In this document: positions 52,889-62,335 of the stretch, piece by piece
Position numbering within the stretch: position 1 is the stretch's first letter
Layout: every line of letters starts with the position of its first letter
Assembly: GCF_900172225.1 (NCBI RefSeq)
Contig: NZ_FWFO01000001.1
Span: 124,001-188,000, forward strand
DNA: 64,000 nt
Source: Falsiruegeria litorea R37
GTDB lineage: Bacteria > Pseudomonadota > Alphaproteobacteria > Rhodobacterales > Rhodobacteraceae
Direction: 5' to 3'
The notes under the pieces: generated by a model
Seen by the model: the letters and a program-made list of their open reading frames with translations, nothing else
Told to the model about the DNA's origin: nothing
The model's database searches: none
Program-made: the position numbers and the translations under genes

Positions 52889-54106
52889 ATGACCATCACC
52901 ACACCGCGTCCGGATTTCTACCGTTATCACAACGGGGTAAAGGCACCGCTGCCGTTTGACGACAGCGAGTATGAGGCGCGTCTTGCCGAGCTGCGCGAAC
53001 GGATGGAAGCCGCGGGAGCCTCGGCAGCCGTGTTCACCTCGATGCACAATATCGCGTATTATTCCGGCTTTCTGTACTGCGCCTTTGGCCGTCCTTACGC
53101 GTTGGTCGTGACCGAGACCGAATGCGTCACCATCAGTGCGGGCATTGATGCGGGCCAGCCCTGGCGCCGCTCATATGGTGACAACATCACTTACACCGAC
53201 TGGCAGCGTGACAATTACTGGCGGGCGATTCTGTCGGTGACCGGCGAGGGGCAGGTGATCGGGTACGAGGGCGATCACCTGACGCTGATGCAGCGCGACA
53301 AGATGGAAGATTTTCTGAAACCGATCACCATGGTTGATCTGTTCGAGACGACCATGCGTCAGCGGATGCATAAATCGCCTGCCGAGATTGCTCTGATCCG
53401 GCATGGTGCCAATGTGGCTGACGTGGGCGGCTACGCTATCCGCGATGCGGTCAAGGCTGGCGTGCGCGAGATCGATGTGGCGATGGCTGGTCGTGATGCG
53501 ATGGAGCAGGAGATCGCCAAGCGGTTTCCGGACGCGGAATACCGTGACACCTGGGTCTGGTTCCAATCCGGCATCAACACCGACGGCGCACACAACCCGG
53601 TGACGGGCCGCGTTCTGGAGCGTGGTGACATCCTGTCCCTCAACACCTTCCCGATGATCAGCGCCTATTACACCGCGCTGGAACGGACGATGTTTGTCCA
53701 AGAGGTTGATCCCGCCTCGCTCAAGATCTGGGAGGCGAACGTGGCCGCGCATGAATACGGTATGTCGCTGCTGAAACCGGGGGTCAGCTGTGCGGACGTC
53801 ACGCATAAGATCAACGAATTCTTCCAAGAGCGCGATCTGCTGCAATACCGCACGTTTGGCTATGGCCATTCATTTGGCGTGTTGTCGCATTTCTATGGCC
53901 GCGAAGCCGGGCTGGAGTTGCGCGAAGACATCGACACGGTGCTGGAGCCGGGGATGGTCATCTCGATGGAACCGATGCTGACCATCGCGGATGGAGAGCC
54001 AGGTGCCGGTGGTTACCGCGAGCATGATATCCTGGTGATCACCGAAGACGGCAACGAGAACATCACTGGCTACCCCTATGGGCCTGAATTCAACGTGGTT
54101 GGGTAA
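52889..54106 (+). CDS. Creatinase (creatine amidinohydrolase)
   Basis: Cytoplasmic enzyme of 405 residues that splits creatine to sarcosine and urea. It aligns along its length with Pseudomonas creatinase as I remember it: FTSMHNIAYYSGFLYCAFG, YTDWQRDNYW, GINTDGAHNPVTG, LQYRTFGYGHSFGVLSHFY, and EPGMVISMEPML. These are pita-bread (M24) fold residues without the metal-peptidase ligands. ATG 52889 has AAGGAGG at 52873-52879. Followed by a terminator; the amidinotransferase 1.2 kb to the right makes the related guanidino compound. Confidence 0.92.
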   Translation: MTITTPRPDFYRYHNGVKAPLPFDDSEYEARLAELRERMEAAGASAAVFTSMHNIAYYSGFLYCAFGRPYALVVTETECVTISAGIDAGQPWRRSYGDNITYTDWQRDNYWRAILSVTGEGQVIGYEGDHLTLMQRDKMEDFLKPITMVDLFETTMRQRMHKSPAEIALIRHGANVADVGGYAIRDAVKAGVREIDVAMAGRDAMEQEIAKRFPDAEYRDTWVWFQSGINTDGAHNPVTGRVLERGDILSLNTFPMISAYYTALERTMFVQEVDPASLKIWEANVAAHEYGMSLLKPGVSCADVTHKINEFFQERDLLQYRTFGYGHSFGVLSHFYGREAGLELREDIDTVLEPGMVISMEPMLTIADGEPGAGGYREHDILVITEDGNENITGYPYGPEFNVVG

Positions 54107-54121
54107 GGCGGTCAATCAGGA

Positions 54122-54145
54122 GGGCCGCATCATTGGGTGCGGCCC
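54122..54145 (+). terminator. Terminator after creatinase
   Basis: GGGCCGCA (54122-54129), 8-base loop, TGCGGCCC (54138-54145), then GATCCATTTTT. Confidence 0.85.
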
Positions 54146-54281
54146 GATCCATTTTTGGGGTTTGAGCAGATCTCACCCCGCTATGCCCTGTTTCCTAGGG
54201 CTTCCTGAAGAAGACGTTTGACCCGTTAGGGTTGTGCGGTTATCGCTGCGGCTATTCTTTTGGACCTTTAGGAACGTATTG

Positions 54282-55202
54282 ATGAAAGTACTGGTTATTG
54301 GTGGTTCAGGGTTTGTTGGTCGGGCGCTTATTCCGGCGCTGCTGAATTCAGGCCATGACGTATCGGTTTTGAATCGGGGCAATCAGCGGATAGAGGTTGT
54401 CACCCAACTTGTTGCGGATCGCGATGACCCTGCAGCGGTTGGTCTGCATCAGGCTGCGTATGATGTGGTTGTCGACACCAGTGGATACACGAAGCAGCAG
54501 GTTGAGATCGCGTTTTCGGCGTTTGGCCCCTCTGCTGGGCGGTGGATTCACCTAAGCAGCGCTGCCGTCTATCGTGAGACGCCTCATCTGCCGACGGAAG
54601 ATGACCAATTGGGCGGGGCCGAGGTTTGGGGCGAATATGGCGCTGATAAATCTGAGGTGGATGAGTTTCTGACCAAGCGCACAGAATGCCCTATTGCGAT
54701 TTTGCGGCCACCGTATCTGTATGGCCCGAACAATGCGAATGATCGCGAAACCTTTGTCTGGTCGCGTGTGCTGAGTGGGCGACCTGTGATTGTGCCGGGC
54801 GATGGGTCCGCGCAGCTGCAATTTCTTCACGTGCAAGATTTGGCCCGCATCATTGTGCGTTTTGCCGAGACGAATTTTGGCCAGAAGGCAATCTACAACG
54901 TGGCCGAGCCGGAAACGATGAACGCTGAAACCTGGGTTCGTAAGGTCGCTGCTGCATCTGGCGAAGGCGTGAGCATCATTCATGCCAGGAACCATGCGGT
55001 GGGCATTGCGGCAAGACAGTTCTTTCCCTTCCGCGATTACCCTTGCGCCTTGGATGTAAGCAGGTTTGTCCGCGATTTCAGATGGGATTTCACATTCAGC
55101 TTTAATCAGGGGATCGAAAATACATTTCTGAGCTATGACCGGGATGCGTTGGTTGAGGCATCGGCCACTACAGATGGTGAGAAGCGTATTCTGAATACGT
55201 GA
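54282..55202 (+). CDS. NAD-dependent epimerase/dehydratase family protein
   Basis: Extended SDR-like protein of 306 residues. Rossmann motif VLVIGGSGFVGRALIP at the N-terminus; IHLSSAAVYRETPHLPTED and GEYGADKSEVDEFL (YxxxK) follow. By family it modifies a nucleotide sugar or similar; substrate unknown. ATG 54282 follows AGGAACG. Sits between creatinase and the amidinotransferase without clear functional tie; base use is slightly AT-richer than neighbours. Confidence 0.84.
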   Translation: MKVLVIGGSGFVGRALIPALLNSGHDVSVLNRGNQRIEVVTQLVADRDDPAAVGLHQAAYDVVVDTSGYTKQQVEIAFSAFGPSAGRWIHLSSAAVYRETPHLPTEDDQLGGAEVWGEYGADKSEVDEFLTKRTECPIAILRPPYLYGPNNANDRETFVWSRVLSGRPVIVPGDGSAQLQFLHVQDLARIIVRFAETNFGQKAIYNVAEPETMNAETWVRKVAAASGEGVSIIHARNHAVGIAARQFFPFRDYPCALDVSRFVRDFRWDFTFSFNQGIENTFLSYDRDALVEASATTDGEKRILNT

Positions 55203-55219
55203 GCAACTGCGCCAATGAA

Positions 55220-55246
55220 AAAACCCCGCCAATTTGGCGGGGTTTT
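55220..55246. terminator. Bidirectional terminator
   Basis: AAAACCCCGCC (55220-55230), loop AATTT, GGCGGGGTTTT (55236-55246): works for the epimerase on the plus strand and the amidinotransferase on the minus strand. Confidence 0.92.
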
Positions 55247-55272
55247 CATATTCTGGCATGGTTTCGTCCGGA

Positions 55273-56394
55273 TCACTGGTTCGGGAAGTAGTCCTCGCAC
55301 TCCCCATCGCGATAGACATCTGCGGTGCAGCAATGCAACCCGCCGCCAAATGCATAGGCGTCGCGCAGGTCGACCTCGACCACTTCCATGCCAAGCTTGT
55401 CCATTTGCTCGGCTTGATAGACCTCGGACTTTTCCACACAGACGGTTTTGGGGTCCAACACCAGTACATTCATCGACAGCCAGGTCGACGAATAGCAGAG
55501 CGGCGGCGGAGTGTTGTGCGCCGGCTGTGCAGCATCCACAATCTCCCAACCGTTCTTTTCGAACATGCCGCGCTGATCTTCGGGCAGGCGACGCTGTGGG
55601 TTGTTCAGGATCAGGCCCGGGCGCAGCGGCGTGAATGTTGCGTCGATGTGGATCGGGTAAGGGTCGCCGGGGAAGTTCACCGTGTGCACGCGGTGATCGG
55701 GGAAATGACGGCGCAGCCACTCGATGCCCTTGAGATTGGTGGTGAAGCCATGCTGCACCACCAGGTCCTTGCCGAACCGCAGCACGTCGGCGGCGTCGAA
55801 CAAGGGCTCTTCTTCGGTGGTGACAAAGAACTTCTCAGCGGCCCACTCCAGACGTTTCGCGTCGCCGATCTTTTCGCTCAGATAGTCCGGGTGATAATCC
55901 GCATCAGTCAGACGCGGTTTTGGCGCGGCCTCGTGACGGAAGTTCGGGTCTTCCTCCCAGTATTGCTTCAGCAGCGGGCGATAGTTCAGGTATTCGAACC
56001 AGCGGCAGCGATAAGACATCGTCGCTTCAAGCATCTCGTGCCCCACAGTCAGCAGCACGTCGCGCGGCGGCATGCAGCCGAATTGACTGTCGGTGTGGAA
56101 ATCCGGGGTTGTCACGGGCTGCGAATGGTCGATGGACACCGGGCGATCGACGCGGACACCACGCTTGCGCAGCTGATCGGCAAAATTGTCCAGCAGTTCG
56201 TTGGCGCGATCAATCGTTTCCTGCGGGCGGCGGCCCCATTGGCCGCGCATGTCGCTGTCTTCGGGCACTTTGGCGTCCAGCGCGGGCTCTTCGGGGGGGA
56301 TGTGGCAGTCATCGGCACGGCCCACGATCACATGGCGCAACGTGTCCCATTCATTCCAGCTTTTGACTTCAGTTTTATCAGGCGACCAAGCCAT
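55273..56394 (-). CDS. Glycine amidinotransferase-like protein
   Basis: Protein of 373 residues of the arginine:glycine amidinotransferase (AGAT) family, which moves the amidino group of arginine to an amine (glycine gives guanidinoacetate, the creatine precursor). NEWDTLRHVIVGRADD at the N-terminus, HIDATFTPLRPGLILNN with the catalytic His/Asp, and GGGLHCCTADVYRDG with the nucleophile cysteine are present. The acceptor could differ (inosamine-type relatives exist). ATG 56394 follows GGAGG; longer frames are not coding. Near creatinase but on the other strand. Confidence 0.87.
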   Translation of the reverse strand: MAWSPDKTEVKSWNEWDTLRHVIVGRADDCHIPPEEPALDAKVPEDSDMRGQWGRRPQETIDRANELLDNFADQLRKRGVRVDRPVSIDHSQPVTTPDFHTDSQFGCMPPRDVLLTVGHEMLEATMSYRCRWFEYLNYRPLLKQYWEEDPNFRHEAAPKPRLTDADYHPDYLSEKIGDAKRLEWAAEKFFVTTEEEPLFDAADVLRFGKDLVVQHGFTTNLKGIEWLRRHFPDHRVHTVNFPGDPYPIHIDATFTPLRPGLILNNPQRRLPEDQRGMFEKNGWEIVDAAQPAHNTPPPLCYSSTWLSMNVLVLDPKTVCVEKSEVYQAEQMDKLGMEVVEVDLRDAYAFGGGLHCCTADVYRDGECEDYFPNQ

Positions 56395-56618
56395 GGGTGC
56401 CTCCATCTTTTTGGGGGAGGCATCAGGCGGGGCCCTCAATCTCCCGATTGAAAGTCCCGGCGTACAGGAGCGTGGGTGCAGGGCGAGAGAACCTCTCTGG
56501 CGACGCCATCGCCGATGAGCCCTGTGGCGATATAGCACTGCCGCTGCGCGCGGGGAAGACTGTTCAATACACACGCCCTGCCCGCGCGCAACCGTCGCAT
56601 GCGCGCGTGGTTTGAATG

Positions 56619-57434
56619 TCAGACCAGCGCCAGAATGCGCGCAGGCCCTCCGGTGCCGCCCTTGTGTTTGGGTGCGCCAATAACCAAGGTCGCGCCGCTG
56701 GCGGGCACTTTGTCGAGGTTGGCAATGTTTTCGATGCCGAACCGACCTGTTGGCAACCAGGCATAATGCACCGCAAAATCGGCAGAGGGACCATGATCCA
56801 ATGACAGGGTGTCCACGGCGATGGATGCGGCTGCCGTATCTTCCATCAACATTTGCGCAGCCTCGACATGGAAGCCCGGAAAATGCATCGCCTGCCCGTC
56901 AAATCCGCGATAGGCGTCGGTTGCGGTTTTGCCACCCCAGCCTGAATGCATCGCAACGCAGGCATTGGCGGGGATATCCCCGTGGGCAGCGATCCACGCC
57001 TTGATGTCGTCGGGTGTAACCTGCGCGTCCGCGTTTTCTGCTGCCTTTGCCGCGATGTCGATGACGCAGAGCGGCGCGACCAGTTGGCTGACCGGGATTT
57101 CGTCAACCGAGGCCCCATCGGCCGAAAAGTGCAGCGGCGCGTCGATATGGGTTCCTGTGTGTTCATTGATCTGCAGATTCAGCAGGTTGAAGCCGTTTTC
57201 GGCAAAGTTGAAGGGTTGCTCGGACGAGATTCCCGGCGCACCGAAATAGGTCGGAAATTCAGGGCTGACGGTGTGGGTCATGTCTTCGGCGCCACCGTGA
57301 CCCTGTGCCAATGCAGGAGAGGTCGTGGCGCTGCCAAGTGTTGCCGCTGCGCCAGCCAGTGCTGCCCCTTTGAACAGCGAACGTCGGCTCAGCATTCGGT
57401 CTTTCACGGCATTCATTACACAGATGTCACACAT
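56619..57434 (-). CDS. Secreted cyclase (kynurenine formamidase-like) family protein
   Basis: Protein of 271 residues with a twin-arginine signal (LSRRSLFKGAALAGAAATLG) and a cyclase domain. The metal motif HTGTHIDAPLHF is intact (near residue 90), with VHYAWLPTGRFGIEN towards the end. By family it hydrolyses an amide or lactone with a metal ion, here exported folded to the periplasm. ATG 57434 follows AGGAG. Not part of a kyn operon here; substrate unknown. Confidence 0.86.
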   Translation of the reverse strand: MCDICVMNAVKDRMLSRRSLFKGAALAGAAATLGSATTSPALAQGHGGAEDMTHTVSPEFPTYFGAPGISSEQPFNFAENGFNLLNLQINEHTGTHIDAPLHFSADGASVDEIPVSQLVAPLCVIDIAAKAAENADAQVTPDDIKAWIAAHGDIPANACVAMHSGWGGKTATDAYRGFDGQAMHFPGFHVEAAQMLMEDTAAASIAVDTLSLDHGPSADFAVHYAWLPTGRFGIENIANLDKVPASGATLVIGAPKHKGGTGGPARILALV

Positions 57435-57670
57435 TGCACTTTCTCCTGCTGTGGATGGGTCAATGCGGATTATCCTAGCATGGATATGGCAGGATCGATG
57501 TCCGTACACGCGTTTGTCAGGTTGATCCCCATCCTGATTGGGTGCGCATTCCCCTTTCAATTCCGATCCCGCTTTGCGAGACTTTCACCAAACTCAGACT
57601 CGCGGGGGATGTAAATCATTGTAACATCCCCTATATGCAATTGTATACAAACAAAAAGGGATAGAGCGGG
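57435..57670. promoter_or_regulatory. Promoter region of the right-end cluster with hairpin
   Basis: No gene. An 8-bp inverted repeat GGGGATGT / ACATCCCC (57605-57612 and 57624-57631, 11 bp apart) lies 40 bp before the coiled-coil gene, beside AT-rich DNA with a TATACA at 57644-57649. It may be an operator over the promoter of the cluster. Confidence 0.45.
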
Positions 57671-58750
57671 ATGTCGAATAGTGAATTTGAAACGATGATC
57701 CAGGAAACCCAGCGGCGCGTGCGCGAAAGCCAGTCGCAGATCGAAGGGCTGACCAGCCGGATCGAGGCCGCGCGCGACAAAATCGGCACGGCCGAGGCGG
57801 ACATTGACATCGAAAATGCCACTCTGGAAGACGTCCACGCCCACACCGAGGTGATGAATTCCAACATCGCCGAGTTGATCATGGGGCTGGACGACGTGAC
57901 ATCGGCCTTTTCCAAGGATTTCGACGAAATGCGCTCGAAAACCGGTTGGGAAAGCTTTGTCGGCATCTTTGCCAAGGCCAAATCGGAATCGATGCGGCAA
58001 GAGCGGATGCGCACGGCCAATATCGACGACAAGCTGCAGGATCTGATCGCGAAATCCGATGTGATCGTGCAGCTGTTGCAGGGGCAGTTGGGCGTGCTCG
58101 AAGAACAGCGCGAGAAGGTGGAAACCAACCTGACCTCGACGCTGGATGACCGCGAATTCACGGTGCAGGAACTGGAAAGCGTGCGGGCCGAGATCCTGGG
58201 CATGGATCCCAAGATCATCGAGTTGGAAAACAAGATCAGCGTCGAACAGGACGCCGCCGCGCGGACCAAGCTGGAAACCGAGCTGGCCGATCTGAACAAG
58301 ACCTATAACGCGTTGGTGCAGGACGAGCAGGTGAAGCTGGCCAAAAGCCAGACGTTGGAGCGTTACATCGAAAAGGGTAAATCCTGGGTCGATTCACTGC
58401 AGAACCAGGCGGCGACGCAGATGGTGCTGATCAACAAGCTGCAGACAGACACGCAGCAGCGTGTGGTTCTTTACGATGCGCTGACCAAATCGTTGAAGAC
58501 GGCGCAGCAGCAGGACGTGGCACACCGGATCAACGAGATCGGTGTTCAGACCGACCAAGAGGCGCAGACCGCCATGGCCGCCATCGGCACCGCGACCAAC
58601 CAGAAGATGGCCGACATGTTGGAAGCGCATGAGGACCATATGGTCTTTGCCCGCGACGTGCTGGAGAAAAAGGCCAAGGCGGACGAGCGTTTCGCCCGCC
58701 GCTTCGCCTCGATCGTCGAGAAGCACGACAAGAACTTGTATGGTGGGTGA
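57671..58750 (+). CDS. Coiled-coil protein of unknown function, first gene of the right-end cluster
   Basis: Soluble protein of 359 residues, almost all predicted helix with heptads (residues 5-70, 110-330), rich in Glu, Lys, Gln and Asp, no signal or membrane segment. The arrangement of long helices with a central NIDDKLQDLIAKSDVIVQLLQ segment faintly recalls TelA/toxic-anion-resistance proteins; this is weak. It overlaps the next gene by one base (TGATG), so they are expressed together. Confidence 0.75.
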   Translation: MSNSEFETMIQETQRRVRESQSQIEGLTSRIEAARDKIGTAEADIDIENATLEDVHAHTEVMNSNIAELIMGLDDVTSAFSKDFDEMRSKTGWESFVGIFAKAKSESMRQERMRTANIDDKLQDLIAKSDVIVQLLQGQLGVLEEQREKVETNLTSTLDDREFTVQELESVRAEILGMDPKIIELENKISVEQDAAARTKLETELADLNKTYNALVQDEQVKLAKSQTLERYIEKGKSWVDSLQNQAATQMVLINKLQTDTQQRVVLYDALTKSLKTAQQQDVAHRINEIGVQTDQEAQTAMAAIGTATNQKMADMLEAHEDHMVFARDVLEKKAKADERFARRFASIVEKHDKNLYGG

Positions 58751-59103
58751 TGCGATTGTGGGGAGACAGGCCGCGCAGTTCCGTGCGCGTTGGCCGACCA
58801 ACACACGTTAAGAGTATCAGAGAGCTGGACCCAAGTTTCAGGCCGCGTTGGCACAAATTGGAGGTCCGGTTGTTTCTAGCCATGATACTGCTCGTTTTGC
58901 TGTTGATTACCGGTATTTCCTTGGAGCGCGCCTGGCTTGCCAGCATTGGATTTTATGCCCTCGGGGGCAGCTTTGTCGTGATGTTCCTTCTTAAGTGGGG
59001 CACTAACGTTCTGGTCACGCTGGGGTATTGGTTCCCTGCGTTGGCACTGACTGCGGCTCGGTTGGATGCTTGGCTGGAACGGGATTTGGATTGGAGAAAG
59101 TGA
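58750..59103 (+). CDS. Small membrane protein of the right-end cluster
   Basis: Protein of 117 residues with three hydrophobic stretches (LFLAMILLVLLLITGI, SIGFYALGGSFVVMFLL, VTLGYWFPALALTAA) and basic N-terminus. No family recognised. Coupled to the coiled-coil gene (overlapping TGATG) and to the next gene, whose GTG start comes one base after its stop. It may anchor the coiled-coil/ATPase complex to the membrane; this is inference. Confidence 0.7.
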   Translation: MRLWGDRPRSSVRVGRPTHVKSIRELDPSFRPRWHKLEVRLFLAMILLVLLLITGISLERAWLASIGFYALGGSFVVMFLLKWGTNVLVTLGYWFPALALTAARLDAWLERDLDWRK

Positions 59104-59104
59104 A

Positions 59105-60223
59105 GTGACCGACCCAGCCCATGACCACGTCGGCCTGACCGACACCTTTGCTTCGCGCCGGTACTTCCGCAAGTTCGAGGTGATCACCGTGCACCTGCTG
59201 CGCGTGGCCGCGAATATGCAGGCCGAGGGGGCGATCTCGAAAGAAGAGGTCAAGATCGTCTCGCGCTATCTGTCAGGGTTGCTCTACACCTTTCGCGCGC
59301 TCAGCATGAAGTATCTGCTGGTTGGGCGCGATACGGGGCGGTTTTTCGGCTCTTTGGCAATGGACCGGCGCGACAGCGGTTTTCCGGTGGCGGCCGAGCT
59401 GATGACCATGGCTAACGACGCGCAACAGGCGCAGAGGCATCTGGAGAACATGCCGTCCGAGGCGCAGTTGAAGCATGACATGGTGCGCCAGATCATTGGC
59501 GAGCAACAGGTGCCCACGCGGCTGCAATTCGCGCTGTCTCAGCGGCTCTATTACGAAGAGCTGATGAAGGGAGAGCTGTTCTGGGCGCGCAATGACCCGG
59601 AAAGCATTTGGATTGGCAACACGGGGGACCGGCGCAAGTTTATGCTCCACTGGGCAGTCTATGACAGCCAGATCAACCTGCCGGTGATCTACCTGATGGA
59701 GGTTGAGGACAGCGGCAAGACCGCCCTGCCCAAAGACGAACGCCGCTGGCCTGAGGTGCAGGCTCATCTGATGGCGCAAAGTTTGGGCGGGCTGAAGCTG
59801 GTGACCATCGCCAAAGGCTTCGATCAGGATTTCGACGACCTGCACCCCAAGCGGCTGAAACGGTTCCACGTGGGGCCGATGTATTCCTCGGCCTATACCG
59901 AGCAATCGGGGCCCTTGCGCCAGGTGCTTGAGGATGCGGGCGCGCCCGAGGGGCAGGATTGGGCGTTGGCCTGGACCACCGAAGAGCTGGAAAGCGAGGA
60001 TGTGGTCGAAGAGCGCGCCGGCTGGTTTTCCACCGTCGAACGCGAGGTCTTTGCGCTTGATCCATTTGGCGGGCGCGGGGCCGAAACCGGGGCGACGCAT
60101 ACACAACGCTCGATCATCCTGCCGCAGCGCCCGTTTCAGGTGCTGGCCGAGCAGGATCCGCCCGGCTTTGGCGATGTGCGCAAGTTTGTCGTGAGCAGGT
60201 CGGGGCAGGTGTTGCGTTACTGA
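59105..60223 (+). CDS. Conserved unknown soluble protein of the right-end cluster
   Basis: Protein of 372 residues, no signal peptide or membrane segment. Helical N-terminal third (FRKFEVITVHLLRVAANM, LKHDMVRQIIGEQQ) and a mixed C-terminus with many tryptophans. No known domain recognised. GTG 59105 follows GGAG at good spacing and directly abuts the membrane protein gene. Followed after 54 bp by the AAA+ ATPase. Confidence 0.72.
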   Translation: MTDPAHDHVGLTDTFASRRYFRKFEVITVHLLRVAANMQAEGAISKEEVKIVSRYLSGLLYTFRALSMKYLLVGRDTGRFFGSLAMDRRDSGFPVAAELMTMANDAQQAQRHLENMPSEAQLKHDMVRQIIGEQQVPTRLQFALSQRLYYEELMKGELFWARNDPESIWIGNTGDRRKFMLHWAVYDSQINLPVIYLMEVEDSGKTALPKDERRWPEVQAHLMAQSLGGLKLVTIAKGFDQDFDDLHPKRLKRFHVGPMYSSAYTEQSGPLRQVLEDAGAPEGQDWALAWTTEELESEDVVEERAGWFSTVEREVFALDPFGGRGAETGATHTQRSIILPQRPFQVLAEQDPPGFGDVRKFVVSRSGQVLRY

Positions 60224-60277
60224 ATTTAATGCCTCCGGCGGCCGTATTTTGAACGAGAAGAAAAGTGGGTTGGTGAA

Positions 60278-62215
60278 ATGAGTTTGACGTCTGACCAGAT
60301 GGAATTGCGCGAAGAGGATATTCGCAAGCATTACACCGCAGCGACCGCGCTGCTTGAGGGGTTCGATCATGCGCCCCGGATCGCCAAACCCGTCGCGGAA
60401 AGCACCGCACCCGAACGCAGCCCCGGCGTTGGCGCGCGGCGGCGGTTTCGATCCACCACGCCGGGGTTGGTGACGCGCCGCACGGTGCAGGCCGATGGGG
60501 TGCATCTGATTGACCGGATCGAGGCGGCGGATGATGGGGACGCGTTGACCTCTCCGCTACAAGCGACGGTGCAGCACGGGTTGCGGCGGGCGGTGGCGAT
60601 CTCGCTGGCGATGGGTGAGGTGTATTCCGATCAAACCGCGCTGGGCGATCTGAAACGGGCCAATCTGGCGGGGGATCTGCCGCCTGCGCGCAAGGCGGAG
60701 TTTTCGGAACTGCTGACGGCCGAGGCGCTGATTTCGGCCCATGTTCTGGGCAATGCGCTGGCCTATCTGATGTCGTCGCATCTGACCGAGACCACCGTGG
60801 ACGTGGGTGAGGTGGAGGAGCTGTTGACCGACAATGGTCAGATTGCCTTGCACGGCGCGTTGTGGGAACTGGATCAGGTGCTTGCGACCAAAGCGCCCGA
60901 TGACGCACACTTGGTGGCTGCGGTCAGCGCCTATGCCGAAGCGTTGATGGAGAAGGCCGCGCAGCGGGCGCAATCGGCGCAGCATCTGGCGGGGTTCGCG
61001 GGCAGCGCGTGGCATGTCGAGGCGGATGACCTGACCCTGCGGGGGTTTGAACCGGCCTCCAAGGCGAAATCCACCACGCTGACGATGACCTTCAAAAAGC
61101 CGACCGAGGTGGTGGGCAACCATATCGCCAAGTATCAGGCGCTGCGGCTGGCCAAGATGTTGATGGCCTATGACTTTGACCGCCGCCTCAACCCCTTTGC
61201 CGAGCTTGGTGGGTTCATCTTTACCTTTATGGGCGACGGCAAGCCGGGGACGGGCAAGACGACGCTGATCCAGATGATGGCGGGGCTGCTGAACGACTAT
61301 TGTCAGGTCGCGGGCTATCCGTTCCGCTACCAGAACCTGTCGACCGACAACATCGACAGCTATCAGGGCAAATCTGGCCAGAACGCCAAGGCATTCATCA
61401 ACACGATCATCGACCCGTCGGTGATTGGCTTTGGCACCATCGACGACATTGACCAACTGGCGGGCAAGCGGGGCGACCGGCAGTCCTCCGCCGGGCAGCT
61501 GGAAATCACCGCAGTGCTGATGGAAAGCTTTGCGGGCGCCAATACGGTTGTGCGGGGCAACTGCACATTCGGCATGTTTTCGAACTACCCCGAGAATGTC
61601 GACGACGCCCTGCGCCAGCGGGCGGGGGCGCGGTTCCTTGTGGATGGGCCGCAAAGCCGCGAGGATTACATCGACATCCTGTCGCTGCTGATGGGCAAGA
61701 ACCACGACATCCCTCTGGGTGATCACGACCTGATGGCGGCGCAGGAAATAAAACGCGCAGTGGCGGCGAGTTTTGAGGGGCACAATCGGCCCCATGAAGC
61801 GGGGCTGTTGGATGTGTTCGACCGGGTGTCGAACCAGATCGGCACGCTGGATACGATTGCTAAGCTGGGCACCTACCTCAAGGGCATCCAACAGGCGGAT
61901 GAGCGGTTCACGGGTCGTGCGATCAAGAACATCACCGATGCGGTCAAGGTCCGCGCGATGGATTTTGAGCTGCCGGATGAGTGGATGGAGAACCCCGAGC
62001 TGTTCCTGTTCAAGGATTACGACACCAAAAAGGCGATGATATCCGAGCTGCGCGTGCCGATCACGGTGGACATGGTCCTGCAAGAGATCAACCGCTACGC
62101 CGACAGCGAATTCCGCTACGCCGACAAGAGCGACGAGGTCGCGATTGACGCCATGGTCCGCGACTTTGGCCGTCAGGAAGAGGCGAAGAAGCGGTATTTG
62201 GAGGGGAAGGGGTGA
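60278..62215 (+). CDS. AAA+ ATPase of the right-end cluster
   Basis: Protein of 645 residues. A long helical N-terminal part (1-290) precedes a AAA+ core with Walker A GKPGTGKT (321-328) and Walker B FGTIDDID near 383-390, and a helical C-terminal lid. It has no protease or nuclease domain. Such ATPases remodel partner proteins; the coiled-coil, membrane and neighbouring unknown proteins are the likely partners. The family I remember in roseobacters carries the same neighbours but has no assigned role. Confidence 0.83.
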   Translation: MSLTSDQMELREEDIRKHYTAATALLEGFDHAPRIAKPVAESTAPERSPGVGARRRFRSTTPGLVTRRTVQADGVHLIDRIEAADDGDALTSPLQATVQHGLRRAVAISLAMGEVYSDQTALGDLKRANLAGDLPPARKAEFSELLTAEALISAHVLGNALAYLMSSHLTETTVDVGEVEELLTDNGQIALHGALWELDQVLATKAPDDAHLVAAVSAYAEALMEKAAQRAQSAQHLAGFAGSAWHVEADDLTLRGFEPASKAKSTTLTMTFKKPTEVVGNHIAKYQALRLAKMLMAYDFDRRLNPFAELGGFIFTFMGDGKPGTGKTTLIQMMAGLLNDYCQVAGYPFRYQNLSTDNIDSYQGKSGQNAKAFINTIIDPSVIGFGTIDDIDQLAGKRGDRQSSAGQLEITAVLMESFAGANTVVRGNCTFGMFSNYPENVDDALRQRAGARFLVDGPQSREDYIDILSLLMGKNHDIPLGDHDLMAAQEIKRAVAASFEGHNRPHEAGLLDVFDRVSNQIGTLDTIAKLGTYLKGIQQADERFTGRAIKNITDAVKVRAMDFELPDEWMENPELFLFKDYDTKKAMISELRVPITVDMVLQEINRYADSEFRYADKSDEVAIDAMVRDFGRQEEAKKRYLEGKG

Positions 62216-62335
62216 ACACACAACAAATGTGTCCGCAGACCAGCGCGGCTCTGCCGCGCAGCCCCCTCCCTCCCCCCCTTGGGGAGGGGGCTTGGGGAGT
62301 GATTGGAGTTCAAACGGATCGGGAAAGAAGAGAGA
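62216..62335. repeat. GC-rich palindromic intergenic segment (left of the 62336 gene)
   Basis: Contains GCGCGGC TCT GCCGCGC (a 7-bp perfect stem) near 62243-62259 and a long CCCCCTCCC / GGGGAGGGGGC inverted pair between about 62258 and 62295. It lies just after the ATPase stop. No T-run follows. Confidence 0.6.

Noticed and set aside
55234-56451. 405-codon plus-strand frame
   Set aside because: Antisense to the amidinotransferase, which has the catalytic cysteine and histidine motifs.
60557-62221. 554-codon minus-strand frame
   Set aside because: Shadow of the AAA+ ATPase gene; its translation is Arg/His/Gln-rich with no motif, while the plus frame has Walker A and B.
62240-62296. Rho-independent terminator after the AAA+ gene
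   Set aside because: Strong stems are present but no T-run follows; more like a dispersed GC-rich palindrome.
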